Shown piece after piece: positions 13,701-24,835 of a DNA stretch of 64,000 bases. This DNA is from Haliclystus octoradiatus. Taxonomy: Eukaryota; Cnidaria; Staurozoa; Stauromedusae; Haliclystidae. The stretch covers positions 22,577,223 to 22,641,222 of the forward strand of contig OU744446.1 of NCBI GenBank assembly GCA_916610825.1. The letters run 5' to 3'. Under the pieces are notes generated by a model. The model did no database searches. It was not told the DNA's origin and saw nothing but the letters and a program-made list of their open reading frames with translations. The position numbers were made by a program, and so were the translations under genes. How positions within the stretch are numbered: the first letter of the stretch is position 1; the number at the start of each line of letters is the position of its first letter.

Positions 13701-16155
13701 ATTGGAGGGCACACAAGACAGCAAAAGGAAGAGATCGAACGGTACTGAAGGAGATGACCAATCGAAAGCCAAACGAGAGAAATTGGACCCAGAAGATGAC
13801 GGAAAAGTTAGCATACAAACTGAACAAGGAACGACGGAAGAGAGTGAAGTGACTGGCGATGAAGATAATGGTAAAAGCAGTAAGAAAAGAAAACGAAAAA
13901 GAAAGAGGAAAATAAAAGACGAAAAAGAATTACGTCTGCCTCCCTTGTTGGTGATTACAAAGTAAGTGGGAATTTCTCTGATGTGATCGAATATATTTTG
14001 CTCATTTATCAGCTCCGATATAGCTTAAAAATTAGATGATCAGTCAGGTAGATCGGGATGACGGTGTTTAACATAATTGCTGAAATTAGTATATTTTTTT
14101 CGTGATCACAGATCAGATTGGCTCAGCAAGAAACTGATGTACAAAAACCTACAACGATCTGGTACAACACAATCCAAGACAGAGATTGTCGCGCCAAAAG
14201 AAACGCCAGCAGAGAACAATTTAAATAAACCTAGCAATATGGATAAACCTATGATCGTGCCTGTTGCCAAGGGAACAGTTGTGAAGCTGACGACATCATC
14301 TGGTTGTCTGACGAAGAAGCAAATCAAGGTAATTCTATAATACACACTGGTTACTTACTATGGAAGGGATATCCATCTATTTATTATTTTATAATCCGTT
14401 GAAATGACGATTTATGTTTACGATACAATCAATAGATAGTTTATGAATAAATTGGCCAATAATTTCTATTTCCTGTATTTTACTGTTTTCAAGCATTTCA
14501 GTTAGAATTAACATATTCAATACAAAAATATGTTTTTCTTTCAACTTTCCAACCAATTGTTCTCATACTTGACATACGTAACAATAACTCTGTACTGTAT
14601 CTTGAGGTCTTTGAGCAGTGCTTGCAAATGATATGATAGCTGCTCATAAATTAATACCGAGCGCCACATGTCTAAAACGGCAGGTTTCTCCGGGCAACTT
14701 GTGAGCTTCATGGTCTGTGATTCTTTTGATATCCCTTGATTTTGCGAATCCATAGAAGCATGACTAAAACACGAAATGTATGAATTTAGAGGGCTTTGAC
14801 CGTGAATCATGAAACATAAATTGGATGTTTGAAGGGTTCACATTAAAAATTAATTGAAACAAGAAGTAGAGAATTGTTCGGCATATTTTTATGAACACTT
14901 AAATGTGATTTTCAAGTTGCCCGGAGAAACCTGCCGTTTTAGTTCTGTGGCGCTCGGTCTATAACTATGGACGCATCAATTCTATTTTTGCATGCTTATA
15001 AAGGTTAAAGGGGCAAAATTGACCGGCGACCGCTGCGAGCACAAGTATAAACCGTCTCGCTTAGAAACAATTGTTATACGCAGGCCTAACTTGTAATAAA
15101 ATTCATGTCAACAATGAACATTGTGTTATAACAATAAGTGTGCACATGATCCTAAGTGAGTAGTGCCTGTCGGTCATTTTTGCTCCTTTAAACGGTGCTA
15201 GCATGCTATACGCTGCAACTTCAACATGCCTTTTTTACCACTACTGTATAAGTTGTTACTCATTCAGTTGAAAATCGAAGCTGGGTTGACTTCGGCCAGA
15301 CCTGAATTGCAGATCTTTATTTGCTATTATTTGTAATTTTATGACATTGTTATTAATTGTGTATCTATCACTTGTAGGATCTAGTCTCTCCCGTTTGCCG
15401 TGTGGCTTATCTCGATTTCGAAGACAACGAAACCGAGGTTTGCTGATTCAACGAATTTCTCATGTCACTATGTGATCTTTGAACTATTAAGTATCGTAAT
15501 ATGAACCTACACTTTCTGTATTTATAACACCTATAGGGTCACTTGAGATTATTTGATCAAGAGTGCGCAGCCACAGTACTATCGTTCCAAAGTCAAAATA
15601 ACGAAATATGGCCGTTCATTCTAACTGCGTTAACCGGTAATACATTAACAGTTGAACTACCCCACAATCACAATCACATCATTGATGTCTCATATGAGTA
15701 ACAATTATTGTAGTAATTAACTGACACTTGCCTTATAGGTGAACAAGAAGAGGCTTATCATACCAAAATCGCCGCTGACCGTATGCGCCGTTTCAAAGAA
15801 AAGAAAAAGAAGACGAGGGGAATCGACAAAGTAAGATGACGTCATTATTCATCATTATTCTCGTCCCTACTGAGGACATTTGAATTTTGGTCATGCGCTT
15901 GTGAGCTATTGATACAACCTATGGCACATTTTTGATGCGGCTATAAACTAGACCGAGAAAGGTGTTTATAAGTCTGCACCTGAGTGCTTGCTTACACTTG
16001 TGAATTCGTTACAGAAATTCAAGTTAGGTCAACAGTCGGAAACCGATCTCTTTCTCGAACAGTACGTTATGACGAAGGACAGACAGGCATTGCATTTCAT
16101 ATGCCATAGGAATGATTCCGTTGACGATCTGAATAATTTTTATAGATTGAAATAA
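9101..16155 (+). CDS. LARP7: La-related protein 7 (LARP7), 11 exons, N-terminus not found
   Basis: Exons, all phase-consistent with GT-AG borders: 9101-9179, 10795-10895, 12141-12224, 12702-12778, 13417-13504, 13582-13961, 14112-14328, 15378-15437, 15537-15636, 15739-15830, 16015-16155 (472 codons plus stop). The first encodes the La motif core FYFGDANLRHDRFLRNEI; the second completes it (VASFNKMTEIST). Exons 3-5 form RRM1, with RNP2 TVYVERLP and RNP1 KGFAFVEYA. Exon 6 is a Lys/Arg-rich, nuclear-signal-like linker. Exon 7 has SDWLSKKLMYKNLQ. Exons 7-10 form the C-terminal xRRM with the RNP3-type AYLDFED and the basic helix DRMRRFKEKKKKTRG. LARP7 binds 7SK and other La-type RNAs in the nucleus; a 7SK role is inferred from the family. 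The last 46 codons (exon 11) resemble nothing I recognise. Confidence 0.88.
9333..9792. mobile_element. AATTAC-rich hAT-like non-autonomous element in LARP7 intron
   Basis: About 460 bp packed with AATTAC/GTAATT words on both strands. It starts CAGGGCGGTCAATTACT and ends with the inverse of CAGGCTGCAAGCAATTGTTACT. CAGGG-type ends with subterminal repeats suggest hAT. The flanking octamers (acaatagg / gaggtgtt) do not match, so no target duplication supports it. Confidence 0.4.
10095..10245 (+). mobile_element. LINE C-terminal fragment in LARP7 intron
   Basis: The plus strand encodes GGKAFSVVAPILWSNLPDDL followed by MLMFKSKLKIYLF, the C-terminal signature of CR1/L2-like pol proteins. It ends with a stop near 10240. 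Only this 3' scrap is recognisable. Confidence 0.65.
10648..10741. repeat. (TTA)n microsatellite in LARP7 intron
   Basis: About 94 bp of uninterrupted TTA/ATT repeat. It ends roughly 50 bp before the acceptor of the LARP7 exon at 10795. Confidence 0.95.
11928..12007 (+). pseudogene. Partial duplicate of LARP7 exon 3 with its acceptor (decoy exon)
   Basis: The sequence from the intron word aactattgattg through the acceptor ttctattcctcctacag and the first 35 exon bases (encoding DETEQHMRLAS) occurs here. It recurs about 175 bp downstream at the real exon (12141). The upstream copy then diverges and meets a stop, and has no donor. It is therefore a truncated tandem duplicate, not a usable alternative exon. 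Confidence 0.75.
13146..13171. repeat. Short (CCAG)n repeat in LARP7 intron
   Basis: About five to six gccagcca-type units in a row. It lies in the intron before exon 5, with no effect on coding. Confidence 0.8.
14645..14969. mobile_element. Foldback MITE with ~50-bp TIRs in LARP7 intron 7
   Basis: The left arm at 14645-14702 and right arm at about 14911-14969 are near-perfect inverted repeats. Shared blocks are CCGAGCGCCACA, then CTAAAACGGCAGGTTTC and TCCGGGCAACTTG. The interior of about 210 bp has no open frame. Outer ends appear to be CATA/TATG. No target duplication is certain, so the superfamily is open. Confidence 0.75.
15003..15195. mobile_element. Short TIR element in LARP7 intron 7
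   Basis: The left arm ttaaaggggcaaaattgacc and the inverse of the right arm (tttaaaggagcaaaaatgacc) define an element of about 190 bp just downstream of the previous MITE. The arms match for about 27 bp with several mismatches. Ends and target duplication are uncertain. Confidence 0.5.
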
Positions 16156-16251
16156 GTATTCCTGCGGAAAGGGGTGACTGGTTAGGGAGGTATGGCAAAC
16201 GTGTTTGACGTCAATCGGGGACTATCCTACAACGATATCTTTTGCAACGCC

Positions 16252-16257
16252 AATAAA
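16252..16257 (+). promoter_or_regulatory. Poly(A) signal AATAAA for LARP7
   Basis: Canonical AATAAA 97 bp after the LARP7 stop codon. It is the first canonical hexamer I see after the stop, so it is a plausible 3' end. Confidence 0.55.
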
Positions 16258-18654
16258 CTTAGATACGTTGATTCATTCCCGTGAGGAAAAAACCAAGACA
16301 TTTTTATTGGAATATCTTTTCATCCATAACTTAAATATGAGTGTTTGTAAATATTGATTTCAAATTTCCGTTAGGGCTTTCGGAAATATACCAAAACTGT
16401 ATATACTTTCTTGCCCGAAGAGGACTGACGTTCTTCTCGAGATCTCGACAGGGTGGGTGCACCCCTTCAAATAATGCACATTGTAATAGGAAATGTGTAC
16501 TGTAAATATGTATGGGCCTGTTATAATGATACGATAACTTTCAGGTTAATCGAAAACTTTTGCAATCAAGGACCATCGATGTTGGCACTGTGAGCGATAC
16601 AAAGCACACTTACTTTGCTGAATAGCAAACTGCAGAAGACTCGCTATAAAGAAATGTTTGTTGTTGCATGCATAGCTTCTAATCAGCTATGCTGCAATTA
16701 AAATGTACATTGAAGAAGAAGGCTGACGTTTAGGAATTGGACATCATCTAATTCTGGTAAACCAAAACTGATGAATAAGTAACACGTCATATTGTATTTG
16801 ATATTCTATAAGTCATTTCGCCATTCATAATTGTATAAAAATGTTTGTATTATCAGTTTGATGAGGTAATAGTAGTGAGGAGATACAGTGTATATGATTT
16901 CTCAGACCAACTACCCTATGAAAATCAAGGGTCTTTCTATTTGTGTTTAATATTCCCAACTTTTAATATTCTTCAAAATGTATTTTTCATATCCCCGCAT
17001 GTTCGCTATACCTGTGGGAGTCATACCCAGCCAGGGTTGTGACTGCGTATCTGACTATTGTTGATCTATTGTGCTTAGTTCCCGCTTGCAAACCTCTTGC
17101 AGACTCTCTGCAAGGTGATGGAAATCCAATGAATTCGCACAAAATTTCGACACATGGATTTACTGTAGTCAACCCCCGACCTTGAACTTTTGCTCATGCC
17201 TGGAATTCAATATCTCATTCGCAGTTATCAGTGGCGTTGCGCAATTAAATTTTAGATTTTAAAATGTATGTACCTGAGTTACATATTTTATTTTTTTAGG
17301 GGGCTTTGCTATATATACCCCATTAACGAAGACAGAAGTTATATATCAGTTCATGTTTTCTGATGTTTGCTTGTAACCTTGTAGGTCTGTATGGTTGGAA
17401 TGGAAGGGGCCTTTCACAATTACAGTTTTGCATCGAACTCATTTGCCTTTTATGGTTTATTATTACTGAGTATAGTATCGCCTATCAAGCTATTTAAACA
17501 ATCATGAATTGTTGCATGATTTCCGCTTAAACTGGCCAATGATGACCTCTTCAGTTTGTTTAAACGTAAACAATGAATCATTATGATAACAATGAGATCG
17601 ATCCCATTTAAACGCCGTACATCATTTTATCGACGGCTTATTTATAAGAACTATCCTGTCACTACTCCATATCCTGTGCTCTCTGTGCTCTCTGTGTTCC
17701 GTTTAATATTGTACATGTAATTACAATAATAATGATGCCTATAGTCGGTTTCTCCTTGCAAAATTGTACTGCACACATTGTTTCAATTAATCAAGTGATT
17801 GAATATAGGTCGCTTTCTTCCTGGTACAGTCTCTTAGTGATTCAGCATTAAACCACTTCCAGTGGGTAACTATGTGATCGTGAATGACGTCAAAGTAAAT
17901 CACAGTCGTAATTTGAGCCACACCGCAGATTATTGTCAATGTAAACTATCGATAGTAGATCTTTCCATACTGAGCTGCAACAACATCCGTCTTATTAGAT
18001 CGATTTGTATTATGTTGGTATTTTGTGACGGGCCATATCGCATAACAAGAGATTTGAACTGCTGACCACGAATAAGATGGAGGAACGTCAACTTTGCCCG
18101 TCTTGATCCGCCGCATCTCTGAGAGTGTTTATCGAATTGGAGTAATCAAATGTGTCGCTGTGTGCCAAGGTGCACCCCGTGTTGTTGCAAGCACTTCCCA
18201 TCAGAAGACTTGCACTTGATCGCCTGGACATATCACTGCGGGAACGACACAGCTTTTCTGCTCTGAGCTAAATGACAAGAACAGCGTGAAGCCGTTGAGC
18301 ACAACACTTCGTGAACACGCCATCCACGTTTGGCCGCTAACCATAGTCGTTATTGATTGCACGCTTATTCTTCGTTTGAAAACTAAGGAAACACAAACAT
18401 ATCATTTTACTTTATTATCTTACGTTATCGTTATTGTAATTATTATTAATAAATATTGTTATTGCTATTACATATTTTTTTAAATTGATACCGCATCGCT
18501 TCATGCCTGCTGGAGATTATTGGCACAGACGATATTCTGCCTTGGCTGGCTGTTGAGTATATTGGCCACTTCATGATTTGTAATGTCGAAGTCAGTTGTT
18601 ATTGAATTTATTCTAGAACTTTGGATGTTTAAACTCTTACTTACTTGAATTATA
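16258..18654. other. Intergenic region between LARP7 and the Ser/Cys-rich gene
   Basis: No further exons or repeats are recognised. The promoter and 5' UTR of the gene at 18655 should lie in the last part; no TATA box or initiator can be assigned confidently. Confidence 0.4.
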
Positions 18655-19788
18655 ATGGCCTCGAATGGTTTAGATGGAGATAGAAAAACACAGAACGACA
18701 AATCCAAATTTAAAACGAGTAGTTGTGGTGATACTAGCGAACGTTTATCAAGCGATTTCACCAGACCTACTAAAATTGCTACAATTGGCGAGAGTTCTCA
18801 CATTGAAAAGGATGGAGGATCTTACAATAATAATAATACTAATGAAATACTTTTAACTACTCGACCGCAATCGCCTATGTTATTTTGTAGCTCTCGGAGT
18901 GCTAATTACAGAGGAAAATTATCACAAGAAATATTTGACGTTGATGACAAACGGCGCTCGGAAGTCTATGGGTCAGCGACTGGAAGTTTAGATATAGCGA
19001 CTGACTTTCCCAACAGAAAACTTCGACGAAAGAGTAGTGGTTATTCATCTAATTCATCGTCGAGTTCCTCGACTGGAGAGACTAGATCGTTACTTGGTAA
19101 CTGTAAAAAACATGAGAAATGTAGTGCTGGGCATTGCTGCGATCGTTCAACGCGGTGCAGTCAATTGGGTTTGTGCCCATCTGGTTATGGCCGCAGGTAC
19201 GGTGCGTTGGCTAACAGTTGTGAATCAACGACACAAATGGGAGATACTAATTCGAAACAATCATGCAGCTGTTTACCGTGTAATAGTGGATGTTTACCAA
19301 GTTTAAGCTGTTGCAGGAGTAGCAACTCAAGTTCGAAATGGAAGTTTACGCGCTCTATATCTGCGCAATTACGCCGGCGTTATCAACAGACGCATCAGCG
19401 TTCTAACTCTTATCCTCAAGCTTATTGCGAAGAACGAAAAGATGACTCTACAGCGTGCTTTCTGCGCTTATTATTTGCAGATCACGTTTGTTTGGGTTCG
19501 ACATCATGTCATCGAAAGAACTCATACATGACATTGAACTGTCACCTTAGAAACTTGGCTGACAGTATGCCGCGTAGTTTCAATGAAGACTATGCAAAAT
19601 GTCATCCAGATTCACTAACTACCGACTGTATCGAGTCTGTTGATAACAATAATGATAATTTGTCGAGCTATTTATCACATCGTAGGCACGCTGTTTGTGA
19701 GACTTCTGAAGATATGAGGCAGAAATTCCATGAAGCCCTTACAAGTTTTATGAAACTGAAGGCCCTTGCTCGCTACGACCTGCTCTGA
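18655..19788 (+). CDS. Intronless Ser/Cys-rich protein of unknown function (377 aa)
   Basis: A single uninterrupted frame. The ATG at 18655 has a G at +4 and is the first in frame. I do not recognise the family. There is no signal peptide or membrane segment. Visible features: a Ser-rich stretch at residues about 127-145 following a basic RKLRRK (121-126); a cysteine cluster at 150-220 containing CSAGHCC, CSCLPCNSGC and SCC; a second basic patch RRRYQQTHQR (240-249); scattered Cys and Ser to 350; and a short helical, basic C-terminus (MRQKFHEALTSFMKLKALARYDLL region). The Cys spacing matches no zinc-finger or secreted disulfide module I know. Lack of introns between intron-rich genes, low complexity and ATTTA motifs in the 3' region would fit a short-lived inducible nuclear or cytoplasmic protein. 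That role is inference. Confidence 0.7.
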   Translation: MASNGLDGDRKTQNDKSKFKTSSCGDTSERLSSDFTRPTKIATIGESSHIEKDGGSYNNNNTNEILLTTRPQSPMLFCSSRSANYRGKLSQEIFDVDDKRRSEVYGSATGSLDIATDFPNRKLRRKSSGYSSNSSSSSSTGETRSLLGNCKKHEKCSAGHCCDRSTRCSQLGLCPSGYGRRYGALANSCESTTQMGDTNSKQSCSCLPCNSGCLPSLSCCRSSNSSSKWKFTRSISAQLRRRYQQTHQRSNSYPQAYCEERKDDSTACFLRLLFADHVCLGSTSCHRKNSYMTLNCHLRNLADSMPRSFNEDYAKCHPDSLTTDCIESVDNNNDNLSSYLSHRRHAVCETSEDMRQKFHEALTSFMKLKALARYDLL

Positions 19789-20097
19789 TCGTGGCTTCAA
19801 GGCGAAAGCCGAGTTTATTCTTAAGTATTCATGGAATTTCCTCACTCCGTTCCAGTGGTGAAAGAGAAACTGCAAATCTTTGTCGTGGCTAGAATGTCAC
19901 AACGTTGACAGACAGACATAAAATTGTATTTTGAAGCGAGTTAACGCCAACGATTTGCCTATAAGATCAAATAACTTCTCTGCGGTCAACCTTTAACGCC
20001 TGTTGTTTGCACTTGGTTGTTACTTGTTGCGAAAATGTCCGTCCCACGGGCAACACCACTCTATCTGAAAACGGTATACTTCTCAGACAGTGATTTT

Positions 20098-20122
20098 ATT
20101 ATTTATGACTTAAATATTTATT
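20098..20122 (+). promoter_or_regulatory. AU-rich element in 3' region of the Ser/Cys-rich gene
   Basis: TTATTTATGACTTAAATATTTATT-type sequence with two ATTTA pentamers, about 310 bp after the stop at 19788. AU-rich elements destabilise mRNAs of inducible genes. That it acts here is inference, because the 3' UTR extent is unknown. Confidence 0.4.
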
Positions 20123-22100
20123 AAATTACTATGATCATTATTATTATTATTATTATGGTAATGATATTATTATGAGAATTTGGTTATAGAATTATTATTA
20201 ATTATATGTCACATCGTCATTGACAGAATTCTTAAACATGATTGTCTGCTATCGTTTTGTTAATTGTCTTCGAAATCATTAAGTTTTTAATGTTTGTCAT
20301 GTATGCCGGAACCCATCAAACCCCGTTGTGGCTTATTGGTTTTTAATGTTGATGACTTCCTATCAAACGGATCAAATTTCACTATACTAACTAAAAATTG
20401 CACTCACTCAATTGCCCGCGTGAGTGCCGCAGTGTGGCAATCGAAGTTTGCGGTCACTACTGCGGCAATACTTAACATTCAACTTCAAATCATAGCAAGG
20501 TTTTCTTGAAACATGAGTGTCGCGGTAGGACGATTAGATGGACATCCCCAAGAGGCGAGGAACTGTAATAAACAAATTGTGCTCCGTTGAGCTCAGGGTA
20601 CGGTAGCTCGCTTTCAGTATAGGTCATACAGAAGAAACTGATTCAGACATTGAACATTGAACGATTAGTATGTCAATCAACAATCAAACACCATTTTAAG
20701 ATTTATTAACAACTTTACGAAAGACTGAATTGACACAGACGTTTCACACCGGAAGTCAATAGGCCGTTGAATTGGATTTCGACCGGAATTGTAGACAAGA
20801 AAGCAGTGCATGTCGCCTAGATTTTTCTGAGATATGAAAAAGTCATTCCGTTGTGAGTTTGTGAAACATGACTATCTTATAGATTTGATGTTATATGGTA
20901 AATTGATATTATTTTGCATACACCACCCTAGGAATGACCAATGGTCGGATGCTGTTGAAATGCATGAGAAGTATACATGGGCCAAATTAATTTATTTCGT
21001 CAGTTTTTATTATGAAGACGCAGATTAACCACATTAACAGGTGAAATGGGTATAATAAGTACTTCATAATTCTAGTTAGGTCCATATAGTTGAATGGTAT
21101 TTGGCTGGACTGTTTGAACGGTTACAGTTTTACTATGCTAATTGTTTTGTCAGTTTTAATCAGTTATGAGTATTATCCAAATCCAATTTTACTAAATACT
21201 GGTTTCTTATCGTTGTGTTAATTTATATGACATATATACCTAATTGAACTCCAGTTAATTTGATCGATCATGTAAGGAAAATTACTGAGGGTCTATTTAC
21301 TACTGTATTAATGTTTTGATTTTTCTCAGATTGTCGCCAGGCAAGAAAAAATAAAAATATATGATTTGAGGTTTTATATATTATATATTTAAAATACTAG
21401 GTTTAAACATCTTATAGGGAATCACTAATTAGCATAATAAAAGGACAGTCCGCAAGGCCACTGCGCAAAGCGCCTGGGGGAGAACTCCGAAGGACAATCA
21501 CACCGGACGCGCCTCTTTCTTATATGAGTACTTTATTTTCAAATTTCAAATTTTTGATGGTGAAGTACAATTCTTGTTTTATTTCTCATCAATCTTTTAC
21601 TCATTTATCATATATTTCTCATTTATCTTTTTGCTAATAAACCAACAAAATACAACTTTTATACAACAGTCACTAAAATACAACATTTGGTAGAAAATGG
21701 AAAAAGGCGAGAACAGCCTGTACTAGCCTGTACTTACACATTCAGTAGTATCTTGAAATGGTTCATCCCCTTATAGTATGTATTGTATGTTCATCCCTGT
21801 ATTGAAGTCACATTCCGCCGCAATTACGGTACGGGTGCCGGAGTTAAAATCGAACGGCGGAGGCAGGCAGGAGAAGGGCAGTTTTCAAACTATTTCTCGG
21901 AATGGTTCATGCACCATTTGATATTGGCGCATAATTATTTGTTTTAGGACGCATCGCAAATGGAAGGAATTTAAGTTTTCATGACAAAACCCTGAGCAAT
22001 CAGCGTTTATTTAACGCTTATTAGCGTGAATTAATAGAAGAAGCCAGGAACTATCGCTAATTACGATTAAGTATCAACGATTTTACTTACTTGTCAATCT
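20123..22100. other. Intergenic, no recognised gene
   Basis: Contains a short TTA repeat (about 20137-20156) and an AATAAA at 20567 that might end the upstream transcript. Open frames at 20294 and 20834 have no recognisable content. Confidence 0.4.
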
Positions 22101-22104
22101 GTTA

Positions 22105-22420
22105 ATGCCATTTAACCGATTACCAACCAAGACATCTTGTTCGCCAGAAAGATTTCCTATCTTGTTTTTAGATAGATCTCTCTTTGAAGAACTTAGAATC
22201 CCACTTTCAATGCTTTTAGAACAATCTGTATTATCTGGACATCACCAGACATTTGGAAACAGCGTTTGTTATTCCTGCTTACAAGAAAGGTGCAGCGCAT
22301 TGCCTCAAGAAAGAATTATCGTCCAGTCTCCCATATGCATTTTGCAAAGCAATGGATGGAATCAATAATTTTTAAGAAAATTATATCCTATCTTCGAGTT
22401 TATATCCCATCTTTTATTGA
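22105..22420 (+). mobile_element. LINE reverse-transcriptase fragment
   Basis: Across frames, the plus strand encodes EELRIPLSMLLEQSVLSG, then DIWK, FVIPAYKKGAAHCLKKNYRPVS. This is the RT palm/finger entry motif of non-LTR elements (usually PLS.LFN.S...G.VP..WK.A.V.PI.KKG...NYRPIS). Frameshifts are present and nothing of the upstream endonuclease remains. Confidence 0.7.
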
Positions 22421-23059
22421 CATCTGAACAATTTTGATTTTTAACTAGAAAATTTACTTGTACGCAATTTATACTACTAACATTGAATGAATGATGTGAT
22501 GGCATAAATAACATTAAAAGTTGACGCAGTATGCATTGTCTTTATAGTCCAGTCAATCTAAAATTTGACCAAGGACAAATTGCAACACAAGCTTTTTTTA
22601 TGGAATATAGGGTAGAATTTTATGCTGAACAACATATCAAAAATCGAGAAAAATCGAAGTGGCGGAAGGTGCTCAATTTTATCGAAATTAGTTACGGTCG
22701 GCATGAAAGCGAGGCTGTGTCATTTAGGGCTAAAAACTGAGCGATATTTCAAAAAATAAGAGAATGTACGCAATCAAGAAGAACACACTCAGTGACACAA
22801 TATAATTACAGAAAAAAATCATAAGTTGATCATTATAACAGAAAAAACCATAACGAGGCTAAAAATTATATTAGGGAATTTACTGAACTTTTACTGTACT
22901 ATCACTAATAACAAATGCGCATTAAAAGAGGCTTGGCATAAGAACACGCATTAGCTCCTTGCAAATAGAGGCAAATCGATGTACCTAACGATTATATTAA
23001 TTAACTACCAGGCAAATATTAAAATATTAAATTCTATTCAAATCGGCAAAATCATAATA
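22421..23059. other. AT-rich spacer before the tandem array
   Basis: No gene is recognised. The last 80 bases may hold a very diverged start of the satellite array. Confidence 0.3.
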
Positions 23060-24640
23060 AATCATATATAAATCAAGTAGACCATCCCGTACAAAATAAG
23101 GATGCGTCTAATCACCCTCAGTAGTGAAATGGGTATGGTCCAAGAGTCCAATACCAATAATAGGAACATTCCTGACATCATAAAATCATATCTAGGTTAG
23201 ATAGAACGTATATATAAATTAAGTAGACCATCCCATAGGATTCACAGATACATCTAACCCCCTCAGTAGTATAATAGGTGTGGTCCAAGAGTCCAATATC
23301 AAGAACAGGAACCTTTCTGACATCATAAAATCCTATCTAGGTTGCATAGAATATATATATAAATCAAGTAGACCATTCCATATGCATATTAGATACATCT
23401 TATCACCCTGAGTAGTATAATAGGTGTGGCCCAAGAGTCCAATACCAATAACAGGAACATTCCTGACATCATAAAATCATATCTAGGTTAGATAGAACGT
23501 ATATATAAATTAAGTAGACCATCCCATAGGAACCACAGATACATCTAACCCCCTCAATAGTATAATAGGTGTGGTCCAAGAGTCCAATATCAAGAACAGG
23601 AACCTTTCTGACATCATAAAATCCTATCTAGGTTGTATAGAATATAAATATAAATCGAGTAGACTATCCCATATGCATATTAGATACATCTTATCACCCT
23701 CAATGGAATAATAGGTGTGGTCAAAGAGTCCAATACCAAGAACAGGAACATTTCGGACATCATAAAATCATATCTAGGTTGTATAGAAATAAATATAAAT
23801 CGAGTAGACCATCCCATATGCATTATAGATACATCTAATCACCCTCAGTAGTATAATAGGTGTAGTCCAAGAGTCCAATATCAAGAACAGGAACATTTCT
23901 GACATCATAAAATCCTATCTAGGTTGTATAGAATATAATATAAATCGAGTAGACCATCCCATAGGCATGACAGGTACATCTAATCACCCTCAGTAGTATA
24001 ATAGGTGAGGTCCAAGCGTCCAGTACCAATAACAGGAACATTTCTGACATCATAAAATCATATCTAGGTTGCATAGAATATATATATAAATTGAGTAGAC
24101 CATCCCATATGCATTATAGATACATCTAATCACCCTCAGTAGTATAATAGGTGTGGTCCAAGAGTCCAATATCAAGAACAGGAACATTTCTGACATCATA
24201 AAATCCTATCTAGGTTGTATAGAATATAATATAAATCGAGTAGACCATCCCATATGCATTATAGATACATCTAATCACCCTCAGTAGTATAATAGGTGGG
24301 ATCCAAAAGTCCAATATCAAGAACAGGAACATTTCTGACATCATAAAATCCTATCTAGGTTGTATAGAATATAAATATAAATCGAGTAGACAATCCCATA
24401 TGCATATTAGATACATCTTATCACCCTCAGTAGTATAATAGGTGTGGTCCAAGATTCCAATATCAAGAACAGGAACATTTCTGCTGACATCATAAAATGA
24501 TATCTACGTTACATAGAAAGTATATATAATTCAAGTAAACCATCCCATAGGCATTACAGGTACATCTAATCACCCTCAGTAGTATAATAGGCGTGGTCCA
24601 AGATTCCATAACTTTCACCATCATAAACTTTATCTATGAT
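23060..24640. repeat. Satellite array, about eleven 145-146 bp monomers
   Basis: The landmark gtagaccatccc (with variants) recurs at 23078, 23223, 23368, 23514, 23659, 23804, 23949, 24095, 24240, 24386 and 24535, giving steps of 145-146 bp (last step 149). Each monomer also carries a 'caccctcagtagtataataggtg' block, a 'ccaagagtccaata' block and a 'gacatcataaaatc' block. Neighbouring monomers alternate in type ('ccaataccaataacagg..atcatatc' versus 'ccaatatcaagaacagg..atcctatc'), giving a dimer-like higher-order period of about 291 bp at both ends of the array. No coding frame crosses it. Confidence 0.95.
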
Positions 24641-24835
24641 TATAAAATAATATAGATGTTGGATACAATGGATGTATATTTCTAATAAAACCATTCAAAA
24701 TAGATTGAAGAGACATTCAACCATTGTTGCGATAATTAACATGTGTTGTCTAGGGGTCCACAGAAGATAACAAGAACATCCTCAATTGCTCAAAAGATAT
24801 CTAGGTTGTACGATACCAGACATGCAATGTTTGTA
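24641..24835. repeat. Diverged satellite monomers at the array edge
   Basis: Diluted matches to the monomer ('gtgttgtctaggggtccacag..aacaagaacatcct..atatctaggttgtacga') continue for one more unit beyond the clean array. This is typical of decay at satellite edges. Confidence 0.6.

Noticed and set aside
23060-24640. CRISPR-like array
   Set aside because: Repeat units are contiguous 145-bp monomers with no unique spacers; this is eukaryotic satellite DNA.
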